This document shows, in pieces, positions 9,143 to 15,244 of a stretch of DNA of 32,514 nucleotides. Each line of letters starts with the position of its first letter. Within the stretch, counting starts at the first letter, position 1. The position numbers were made by a program, and so were the translations under genes. Under the pieces are notes generated by a model that saw only the letters and a program-made list of their open reading frames with translations, did no database searches and was not told the DNA's origin. Source of the stretch: CAWKDC01 sp964383495 (lineage in GTDB: Bacteria; Pseudomonadota; Gammaproteobacteria; JABCZS01); the NCBI GenBank assembly GCA_964383495.1, contig CAYLHG010000018.1:1-32514 (forward strand), in the 5' to 3' direction.

Positions 9143-10486
9143 TTAGAAATACACATTCACCTGCATTTGCACTTCATTATCGTGCTTGCCTGTGCCTGAT
9201 GCACCTGCTTCATCACCTGCAGTGGTAGTGTACTCAGTACCATAATCCACTTTATGTAGGTACTCAAGCGTTACATACGTATTGCGGAATGGTGTTAATT
9301 GATAAGAAGCACCATACTGCTCATGCGGTATTTCGAACGCCAATGTATCCAACGCTTGATCATACGCCAGTGAGAGCTCTGTGGGCAAGTCACCTACAGG
9401 GAAGCTGTAGGAAGCCTCAAAATGCGCTGCTTCAGGTGCAACGTGTTTTGCAGAATGTCCCGCTTCAGTTTGCGTGAAATCTTCTTTACTAAACCCGGAT
9501 GTTGCCTGTACGTATTCACTTAGAAATGTAAAACTGCCTTTTTCCAATTGAAAACGAACATCTACTGCGGGAACATAATGGTTCAATGTTTCATCGACTA
9601 CATATCCATCAATACCATTCGAGCTTGCAATATTGTTAATAACGCTTGCACCCACTGTGAAGGCGATGTCTTTTTGAGGACCAAGCTTTTCGTTACGTAT
9701 TTGTGCGTTAACACCAAATTCATCTAAGCGAGATTCGTCAGATGTTTGTACTGAACCATCGAATAAAAACGCAGACATATTAAAGTTCAGTTGATCTTTC
9801 GTGAATACATAACCAGCCGTGGCAGCGGGTGTTTGCGTGCGAGACACATCACGAACCAATGTGTTTGTGATAAATGATGTGGTGAACGAACCAAATGGAA
9901 TGTATTGATAACCCATGGTTAAATAAATAGGCGTTTTATCAAAATTACCGTAAGTCACGAAACCTTGCTCAATGCCAAGATCCGTATCTTCCCCATATGC
10001 GTTAGCAATCAATTCAATATAAGCTAGCCAATCTTCGTTAGCAAAACCTACCATATCTATTTCGGCTTCTGCTTTCGCAAATTGCTTCCCTTCGCCGCTA
10101 TCAATGGGCAGTGGATTACTGTGAACGCCAACAGTACCGGAAATATTACCGCTGAACATTAAGCGGGGAGCTTTATCAAAGCCACCAAAATAGCCATGAA
10201 CAAAACGGCGTTGATGTAGCAAGTTAAGATCTGTATTAACACCGAAGTCATTGATGTAAAGCACTTCGTTGTATTGATCGGAGCCAATACCAAATACTTC
10301 TTTTGTGCCCACCCCTAATGAACGGGTGGTAGTCACATCTTCTTTTTCAAGTGCTTCAATTCGTTTTTTCAGGTCAGCAATTTCATCTGAGGAAGATGTG
10401 GTGTTTTTTGTTGTTTGGCTTGTTGCCGCTAATACAGCAGGCGAGAAAGCAATGCTCGCTAAAGCAAGCGCTACCCATTTTTTCAT
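9143..10486 (-). CDS. LbtU-like (DUF3573) outer-membrane siderophore porin
   Basis: This is an outer-membrane beta-barrel protein of the family that includes Legionella LbtU (legiobactin uptake) and Francisella FslE/FupA-type proteins; iron or siderophore uptake is the expected but unproven role. The 447-residue product starts with a clear signal peptide (MKKWVALALASIAFSPAVLAA). A short coiled coil follows (about residues 31-48, DEIADLKKRIEALEKED), then a barrel rich in alternating aromatic and hydrophobic strands ending in phenylalanine (QVNVYF), the usual barrel-assembly signal. I chose the ATG at 10486 because TAGGAG lies just upstream and the signal peptide starts there; a longer frame to 10579 runs into the repeat element and is not credible. 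No TonB box is visible, consistent with LbtU being TonB-independent. No clear Fur box was found upstream. Confidence 0.82.
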   Translation of the reverse strand: MKKWVALALASIAFSPAVLAATSQTTKNTTSSSDEIADLKKRIEALEKEDVTTTRSLGVGTKEVFGIGSDQYNEVLYINDFGVNTDLNLLHQRRFVHGYFGGFDKAPRLMFSGNISGTVGVHSNPLPIDSGEGKQFAKAEAEIDMVGFANEDWLAYIELIANAYGEDTDLGIEQGFVTYGNFDKTPIYLTMGYQYIPFGSFTTSFITNTLVRDVSRTQTPAATAGYVFTKDQLNFNMSAFLFDGSVQTSDESRLDEFGVNAQIRNEKLGPQKDIAFTVGASVINNIASSNGIDGYVVDETLNHYVPAVDVRFQLEKGSFTFLSEYVQATSGFSKEDFTQTEAGHSAKHVAPEAAHFEASYSFPVGDLPTELSLAYDQALDTLAFEIPHEQYGASYQLTPFRNTYVTLEYLHKVDYGTEYTTTAGDEAGASGTGKHDNEVQMQVNVYF

Positions 10487-10523
10487 GTGTACTCCTACGT
10501 CATAAATAAAACAAGTCAGTGAG

Positions 10524-10679
10524 ACAGGACTTACACAAAACGCGCCTTGCGGCGTTAAAAGGTTCCTCAAAATGCTCACATAGTGATCTATGCTGCGCTT
10601 TTTCGTCGCCTTTTGCTTTGCGACCCACGCTTTGCGAGTGTCCTGTGGGGGGAATTCCGTCGTTTTATGAGGAAATCCT
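10524..10679 (+). repeat. Palindromic repeat element, copy 1 (degenerate right end)
   Basis: The segment 10524-10646 matches 14639-14762 with roughly ten differences by hand alignment. Its ends form an imperfect inverted repeat: ACAGGACTTACACAAAACG at the left and CGCTTTGCGAGTGTCCTGT at the right. A further stretch to 10679 (GTCGTTTTATGAGGAAATCCT) aligns poorly with the better preserved right end of copy 2 and looks decayed. The inside is also partly self-complementary, so a transcript would fold into a long hairpin. It encodes no protein, consistent with a MITE-like or Rickettsia-palindromic-element-like unit. It lies 38 bases before the porin start codon. Confidence 0.85.
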
Positions 10680-10802
10680 CACTGATATTAATGACGTCAT
10701 GCTTACAACCATTCAAATCCAGTTGAATGTAGAACAACAAACATGAGAGAGTTAACGCATCATTGTACAACAAGGTTTTACGGTGAACGTTTACCACAAT
10801 AC

Positions 10803-10841
10803 TTCAATGGGCAATCGTACTTCGATTGATCACCCATTGAA
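10803..10841. terminator. Long interrupted hairpin downstream of the peroxiredoxin gene
   Basis: TTCAATGGG (10803-10811) pairs with CCCATTGAA (10833-10841), and directly inside it CAATCG (10812-10817) pairs with CGATTG (10823-10828) around the loop TACTT, with a four-base bulge ATCA at 10829-10832. This 15-pair structure lies 40 bases after the peroxiredoxin stop on the minus strand. There is no T run after it, so it may stabilise the 3' end of the mRNA or act as a Rho-linked end rather than an intrinsic terminator. Confidence 0.5.
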
Positions 10842-10880
10842 CGCTTACCTCACTGATCCTTCAGTTCGCCGGGACTATTA

Positions 10881-11483
10881 TTACAGGTTTTCTTGATGAG
10901 TAGCAAGATATTCTTTTACACCTTCTGGAGATGCTTGCATGCCTACATCACCTTGTTTCCATCCAGCAGGGCATACTTCACCATGTTTCGCATGAAATTG
11001 TACTGCATCAAACAAGCGCAAAATTTCTTCGATGTTGCGGCCAATGGGTAAATCATTCACAATTTGTGAACGCACATTGCCTTGGTCATCAATAATGAAT
11101 GCTGCACGGAAAGCAACATTAGCATCAGGGTGTTCAACACCATAAGCTTGCATGATTTTGTGCGACATATCTGCTGCAATCGTGTAAGACACTTGACCAA
11201 TCCCGCCGTGATTGATCGCTGTTTTTGTCCAAGCATGGTGTGTAAAATGCGAGTCGATAGAAACAGCAACCACTTCAATATTGCGAGAGCGGAAAGAATC
11301 CATGCGCTTGTCTAGTGCAATAAGTTCCGAAGGACATACAAAAGTAAAATCGAGAGGGTAAAAGAATACCAACGCGTATTTGCCCTTGATTGCATCATAG
11401 AAATGAAAATTATCGAGTAATTCACCGTTGCGTACGGCAGGAACGGAAAAGTCTGGGGCTTTGCGGCCAACTAGTACTGTCAT
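10881..11483 (-). CDS. Typical 2-Cys peroxiredoxin (AhpC/Prx1 type)
   Basis: This reduces hydrogen peroxide, organic peroxides and peroxynitrite in the cytoplasm. The 200-residue protein has the thioredoxin fold with the peroxidatic site PLDFTFVC (Pro43, Thr47, Cys50) and the resolving Cys171 in the EVCPAGW motif near the C terminus, so it should work as a disulfide-linked dimer. Arg126 in the NVAFRAAF segment fits the conserved active-site arginine. The GGIGQ and C-terminal EYLATHQENL segments resemble the features linked to overoxidation sensitivity (GGLG and YF), but the YF motif itself is not obvious. No ahpF or thioredoxin reductase gene is adjacent, so the electron donor is unknown. The ATG at 11483 is followed by a normal N terminus (MTVLVGRKAPDF). 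Confidence 0.95.
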   Translation of the reverse strand: MTVLVGRKAPDFSVPAVRNGELLDNFHFYDAIKGKYALVFFYPLDFTFVCPSELIALDKRMDSFRSRNIEVVAVSIDSHFTHHAWTKTAINHGGIGQVSYTIAADMSHKIMQAYGVEHPDANVAFRAAFIIDDQGNVRSQIVNDLPIGRNIEEILRLFDAVQFHAKHGEVCPAGWKQGDVGMQASPEGVKEYLATHQENL

Positions 11484-11650
11484 TGTTTACCTCACTCTAC
11501 TTAACTGTTTACTACAAACAAAGGAACGGCTCAAATATAACCGTTCACCGGGATTTTTTCACCCTTCAAACGGGCGACGTTCGATCATTTTGTGCAAGTC
11601 TTATCATACGCTTATGAATTTAAAAAGTACAGATTTAGTCCTATTGAAAG

Positions 11651-11674
11651 TACCTATCAATGCCATTGATGGTA
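11651..11674 (-). terminator. Possible hairpin end of ttcA transcript
   Basis: TACC and ATCAATG (11651-11662, with one bulged T) pair with CATTGAT and GGTA (11664-11674). The structure lies ten bases after the ttcA stop on the minus strand. There is no clear T run behind it, so the assignment is weak. Confidence 0.35.
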
Positions 11675-11683
11675 GCTATCGGC

Positions 11684-12466
11684 CTATGACAATGCGTTGA
11701 AATTAAATATATTTTTATCTAATAATTGCGATGGCGCCACATTTTGCATCGCATTAAAAATAGTTTCAACGCGGCCAGGATGTGTTTTTTCCCATGTTTT
11801 TAGCATTTCTTTCAATTGCGCGCGTTGTAAATTTGGCTGGGATCCACACAAATCACACGGAATAATGGGGAAAGCTTGAATTTCCGCATACCGTGCAATG
11901 TCTTTTTCTTTGCAATAAGCGAGTGGACGGATCACAATATTTTTACCATCGTCGCTTAAAAGCTTGGGCGGCATGGCCTTGAGGCTGCCCCCAAAAAATA
12001 AATTTAAAAAGAATGTTTCAATAATATCGTCCCTATGGTGCCCCAAGGCTATCTTAGTGGCGCCAATTTCTTGGGCCAGGGTGTATAAATTTCCACGACG
12101 AAGGCGGGAGCACAGGCTGCAAGTGGTTTTGCCTTCTGGGATCACGCGTTTTACCACGCTATAAGTATCTTTTTCCAGAATGGTATAAGGTAGCCCCGTG
12201 CTTTCTAAATAGGTGGGCAGAATATGCGCAGGGTAGCCCGGTTGTTTTTGGTCTAGATGAGCCACGTGCAGTTCAAAAGAAATAGGGGCGTGGGTTTGCA
12301 GGGAGCGCAAGATGTTGAGGAGGGTATAGGAATCTTTCCCGCCGGATAAGCAGACCATGATTTTATCGTTGGGTTGTATCATCTTGAAGTCATCAATGGC
12401 TTGCCCTGCGAGACGCCGAAGGCGCTTGGCAAGTTTATCAGCTTCGTATTTTTCTTTTGGATTCAA
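11684..12466 (-). CDS. ttcA: tRNA 2-thiocytidine(32) synthetase TtcA
   Basis: This inserts sulfur at C32 of certain tRNAs, using ATP and a 4Fe-4S cluster in the cytoplasm. The 260-residue protein has the PP-loop SGGKDS at 41-46 and three conserved cysteines that ligate the cluster in the family: Cys116 and Cys119 (TTCSLC) and Cys207 (PCDLC, with Cys204 also present). The GHHRDDIIETFFLNLFF segment is typical of TtcA. It is somewhat shorter than E. coli TtcA (about 311). No ATG is available near the expected start. I used TTG at 12466, which has AGGGA seven bases upstream on the minus strand and gives MNPKEKYEAD. It stands alone, divergent from the 558-residue protein gene. Confidence 0.94.
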   Translation of the reverse strand: MNPKEKYEADKLAKRLRRLAGQAIDDFKMIQPNDKIMVCLSGGKDSYTLLNILRSLQTHAPISFELHVAHLDQKQPGYPAHILPTYLESTGLPYTILEKDTYSVVKRVIPEGKTTCSLCSRLRRGNLYTLAQEIGATKIALGHHRDDIIETFFLNLFFGGSLKAMPPKLLSDDGKNIVIRPLAYCKEKDIARYAEIQAFPIIPCDLCGSQPNLQRAQLKEMLKTWEKTHPGRVETIFNAMQNVAPSQLLDKNIFNFNALS

Positions 12467-12572
12467 GTGGTTGTCCCTATGGTGTTTCTTGCACTGTTGC
12501 TAGCAACGCTGTGGTTAGTGAGCATTTAGCTGCAGCCATGATATGAGCATTTTATTTGTTTTTCAAGGGGGG

Positions 12573-12601
12573 TTGTGTTCTTTATATGGCTTAGGTATGA
12601 T
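12573..12601 (+). promoter_or_regulatory. Sigma-70-like promoter for the 558-residue protein gene
   Basis: TTGTGT (12573-12578) and TATGAT (12596-12601) are separated by 17 bases. The -10 differs from consensus at one position and the -35 keeps TTG. The start of transcription would be near 12608, giving a leader of about 40 bases with AGGAGG just before the ATG at 12648. The same -10 hexamer occurs before rpsF. Confidence 0.5.
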
Positions 12602-12647
12602 GGAGAAATTGAGATAGAAAGTTAATTAGCTTTTTTAGGAGGCTAAT

Positions 12648-14324
12648 ATGCCTAACGTCGCTAAGGAGTATATAGCAGAAGAGCAGGGCCGTATTGCTCA
12701 GTTAAAGTTTAACTTAGATGCGTTAGCAGAGTTTGTTAAGACTATTGATAATGGTACAACGCCGTTGCGGTCTCTTTTTCCCCTCGAAGAGTTTTTTCAT
12801 AGGCTGCTAGCTAATTTTGAAACAGAAAGAGTTCGCATTGAACAAGCATTAGAAGGTGCAACTCCTTTTACTACCCTTTTTAGCTCAGAATCAACGATGA
12901 GCGTAGATACTTTTAATTCAAATCGCAGAAAAATATATCAGGCTTATACTGATATGCTTCATGCACTGAACACAGCACTTACAGCAATCCTAAAAGGTGG
13001 GGAAGTAGATTCAGAGAATAATAGAAAAAGAACTATTGCTGGCATGACTTCATTAAAAATTGGATCAGGTGGGAATGATGTGTGGAGCCATGGTGGGTCA
13101 AACACTGTACGCAATATATTTGGACTTAAGCAACGAATTTTTTCTTTATTGGATCCTAATAAAGATCTTTTCGACGCGATTGGAAAGCTGGGCGAATACA
13201 GTGCCGATCGTTATGAGAATGCGCATGATTACAGAGGCTGGCGTTTTGGTTACACGCGTAAAGAAAAAATAGATGCTGCAGTAGATTACTGTGATGCTAT
13301 TATCATGCATGCTGGGAAATTTTCTACGTCAGAAGCAGCGCAACAAGCATTATTACTCCCCGCTGCGCCCGCATTGCATCAAGGGATATTAGGTGGGATT
13401 GTTAGCAGCATTATTGCTGTAGTAAAAAGTATTTTAGCAACGATTACTGCAATAGTAACGCCCATCAAACAGCGCTCAGATTCAACTGCATCAACTGATT
13501 CGGTTGCATCCACGTCTTCTACAGCAAGTGCTGCGAGTTCAGCCACTCCTGCAACGCCGGTGCGACCATCAGCTTCGTCATTTTCAACACCCGCAACGCC
13601 AACAAGACCAGTGCGGTTGAGCTCTCCTGAAGTAACTAAGAGGGCGAGGAATGTAGAAGAGGTAGGATGTGATATTGGAGCATTAGTGCAAAGTATCATT
13701 GGTAATACTACAGTGAATTTTGCAATTGCTGATCATGACCATGTAGGGACAGCGCATAAGTCTTTAATGGCGAAATCTAAAGTGGCGAGGAAAAATAATA
13801 AAGAAGAGTTGAACCTCGTGCTTGATTCTTCAGCCAGTGTTTTATGCTTGGTTTATGCTGCAACAGATCAGAAGCAAGATTTTGATGCGGCTGCCAAAAA
13901 AGCCATGGAACAAATTTGTGATTTAAAAATAGAAATGATCCTAATGAAAAATGATACTCCACCTCAATATGTTGTTAATTTTATGAAAGCGCTCAAAGCC
14001 TGTTGCATGGAAAAATATGGTTCTGATCGACAGGCTATTCCTGGTGTTATGTGGTGCTATACACTGCTACTGACGGATAATATTACAGGCGCTGTGAAGA
14101 CGTTAGCGGGCCAACGCAATTCTCAAACCCTAAAAAATATAACGGCAATAGATGTTTTCATCGCTGCGTTTGAGAGAGAACAGAAAGCGCAGACTTCACC
14201 GGCTCGGCAACCGGCAGCTCAAAATGATCATGCGGCAAGAGTAACGCGTGCGAGCTATCAGAAAGAACCAAGCACCCCTTGGGGAAAAGCTAAACAGGGG
14301 TTCCATACCGTAGCGAGCCATTAG
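12648..14324 (+). CDS. Hypothetical 558-residue protein with hydrophobic hinge and Ser/Thr/Pro-rich linker
   Basis: I do not recognise this protein. The first 240 residues look helical and soluble, with no signal peptide. Residues 246-272 are hydrophobic (ILGGIVSSIIAVVKSILATI) and could be a membrane segment or hairpin. Residues 276-330 are a low-complexity Ser/Thr/Ala/Pro linker holding two TPATPxRP motifs (300-306 and 315-321). The rest is a second helical domain with several cysteines, ending in a hydrophilic tail. A strong AGGAGG precedes the ATG and a promoter-like sequence lies 47 bases upstream, so it is probably a single-gene unit expressed by itself. In a Legionellales genome this architecture would make a Dot/Icm-type effector one possibility, but no eukaryotic-like domain or clear secretion signal is visible, so that is speculation. 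It is convergent with the NPr gene 18 bases away. Confidence 0.75.
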   Translation: MPNVAKEYIAEEQGRIAQLKFNLDALAEFVKTIDNGTTPLRSLFPLEEFFHRLLANFETERVRIEQALEGATPFTTLFSSESTMSVDTFNSNRRKIYQAYTDMLHALNTALTAILKGGEVDSENNRKRTIAGMTSLKIGSGGNDVWSHGGSNTVRNIFGLKQRIFSLLDPNKDLFDAIGKLGEYSADRYENAHDYRGWRFGYTRKEKIDAAVDYCDAIIMHAGKFSTSEAAQQALLLPAAPALHQGILGGIVSSIIAVVKSILATITAIVTPIKQRSDSTASTDSVASTSSTASAASSATPATPVRPSASSFSTPATPTRPVRLSSPEVTKRARNVEEVGCDIGALVQSIIGNTTVNFAIADHDHVGTAHKSLMAKSKVARKNNKEELNLVLDSSASVLCLVYAATDQKQDFDAAAKKAMEQICDLKIEMILMKNDTPPQYVVNFMKALKACCMEKYGSDRQAIPGVMWCYTLLLTDNITGAVKTLAGQRNSQTLKNITAIDVFIAAFEREQKAQTSPARQPAAQNDHAARVTRASYQKEPSTPWGKAKQGFHTVASH

Positions 14325-14342
14325 ATTTCAAAAATCTCCGGC

Positions 14343-14612
14343 TTATTCTCCTTCTCCAAATTTTCCTTCAACTAATGCACTTAATGCATCCAGTGCGTCT
14401 TCGCTGTCTATTCCCTGCGCATGAAGGGTAATTGTTGCACCTTGGCTTGCTGCTAACATCATCACACCCATAATGCTTTTGCCATTCACCACACGGCCCT
14501 TATGCTCCACTTCCACTAAGCTTTCGTAACGGGAAGCCAATTGCACCAACTTTGCTGCAGCGCGTGCGTGCAATCCTAATTTATTGCTAATGTTAACCGT
14601 ACGTTTATTCAT
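14343..14612 (-). CDS. ptsO: HPr-family phosphocarrier protein (NPr-like)
   Basis: This small cytoplasmic protein accepts phosphate from enzyme I and passes it on. The 89-residue sequence has the phosphorylation site GLHARAA with His16 and the second conserved segment NGKSIMGVMMLAASQG, whose serine corresponds to Ser46 of HPr. The IMGVMMLAA wording and the presence of a PtsP homologue in this window point to NPr of the nitrogen PTS rather than a sugar-PTS HPr, but the two are hard to tell apart by eye. In many proteobacteria this gene follows ptsN and rapZ; neither is here, so it has been moved or split from that cluster. The start ATG is at 14612; repeat copy 2 begins 26 bases upstream of it. 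Confidence 0.9.
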   Translation of the reverse strand: MNKRTVNISNKLGLHARAAAKLVQLASRYESLVEVEHKGRVVNGKSIMGVMMLAASQGATITLHAQGIDSEDALDALSALVEGKFGEGE

Positions 14613-14638
14613 ATTCGTTTACCTCTATAGGAAATCAT

Positions 14639-14793
14639 ACAGGACTTACGCAAAACGCGCCTCGCGGCGTTAAAAGGCTCCTCAAAATGCTCACAGAGTT
14701 GATCTATGCTGCGCTTTTTCGTCGCCTTTTGGCTTGCGATCCACGTTTTGCGGGTGTCCTGTTGACGGCTTTTTGTCATTTTGCGTAAGTCCT
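14639..14793 (+). repeat. Palindromic repeat element, copy 2 (perfect 15-bp terminal inverted repeats)
   Basis: AGGACTTACGCAAAA (14641-14655) and TTTTGCGTAAGTCCT (14779-14793) are exact reverse complements. Inside, the 14639-14762 core, shared with copy 1, has its own ends: ACAGGACTTACGCAAAACG at the left and CGTTTTGCGGGTGTCCTGT at the right, which pair at 16 of 19 positions. The middle is also self-complementary (AAAAGGC near 14672 and GCCTTTT near 14724). The flanks ATCATAC and ATGATAC are a near-direct repeat of seven bases, a possible target duplication. There is no transposase gene, so movement would need one supplied in trans. The element runs into the 3' end of the RDD protein gene. 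Confidence 0.9.
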
Positions 14794-15167
14794 ATGATAC
14801 TCTTTGAACATCTGTCGTGCCAAGGGTAGCCTACACATTGGGTGAATATTCCTATGGGTGCTGTGATAAAACGGATAACGGTTTGGTGAAAATGTAATGG
14901 CTTTCCGTTTAAATCAGTGATATAAAGCTTCCAAGCACGCATTCCTAATGTTTGCCCTTTATGCCAGCAATAGCCAAAGTAAAGATATAAGACACCCACT
15001 AAAGAAAGTTGGTAGGCGAGTGTCCCGGCTGGCACAGCGTGGCCATGGTAAAAAGGAAGCCAGCACGCTGTAGTAAACATGAGCAAAGCAACACTGGCTA
15101 ACGTATCGTAAAGAAGCGCTCCTAGACGACGCAAGAGTGTCGCACGTGGATAAGAAGGGTTGTGCAT
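14691..15167 (-). CDS. RDD-family membrane protein with repeat-derived C terminus
   Basis: This is a small inner-membrane protein of the RDD family, whose general function is poorly known (some members affect ion or osmotic balance). I chose the ATG at 15167 because AAGGAG lies just upstream; an ATG at 15185 has no ribosome site. That gives 158 residues. The family features are an early Arg-Asp-rich first helix (LLRRLGALLYDTLASVALLM), a second helix (about 47-65), the loop HKGQTLGMRAWKLYI, and the end motif WHDRCSKSI. Codon 125 is completed by the first base of repeat copy 2, and residues 126-158 plus the stop codon are encoded by the repeat read on the minus strand. The native gene probably ended shortly after HDRCSK, so the domain looks complete and may still work. 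Confidence 0.85.
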   Translation of the reverse strand: MHNPSYPRATLLRRLGALLYDTLASVALLMFTTACWLPFYHGHAVPAGTLAYQLSLVGVLYLYFGYCWHKGQTLGMRAWKLYITDLNGKPLHFHQTVIRFITAPIGIFTQCVGYPWHDRCSKSIIGLTQNDKKPSTGHPQNVDRKPKGDEKAQHRSTL

Positions 15168-15214
15168 GAAGCTCCTTACGTCCATACTGTGGTGTGTAAG
15201 GATACCTGATTATG

Positions 15215-15223
15215 TGTTAGAAT
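15215..15223 (+). promoter_or_regulatory. Possible extended -10 promoter for rnr
   Basis: TGT followed directly by TAGAAT (15218-15223) resembles an extended -10 element, 21 bases before the rnr start at 15245. The sequence 17 bases upstream (TGTAAG) is a poor -35. An SD-like AAGGAAAG lies between. Confidence 0.4.
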
Positions 15224-15244
15224 GCATCCATTAAGGAAAGCCAT

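Larger units (their letters stand above)
10487..10880. other. 394-base intergenic region between porin and peroxiredoxin genes
   Basis: No gene is credible here. The region contains the porin ribosome site (TAGGAG, minus strand) next to 10486, repeat copy 1 (10524-10679), AT-rich sequence with a TGACGTCA palindrome (10691-10698), and a long hairpin at 10803-10841 downstream of the peroxiredoxin gene. Open frames across it on both strands are accounted for by the repeat. The porin promoter should lie here but no confident -35/-10 pair was found. Confidence 0.7.

Noticed and set aside
10487..10579. N-terminal extension of the porin by 31 residues
   Set aside because: The signal peptide starts at the ATG at 10486, which has a good ribosome site; the extension is repeat-derived.
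10519..10746. Open frame of 75 codons on the plus strand over repeat copy 1
   Set aside because: It is made almost wholly of repeat sequence, has no ribosome site, and the equivalent frame in copy 2 is broken by stops.
10588..10797. Open frame of 69 codons on the minus strand upstream of the porin gene
   Set aside because: It overlaps the repeat, is rich in basic low-information residues at its end, and shows no family resemblance or start signal.
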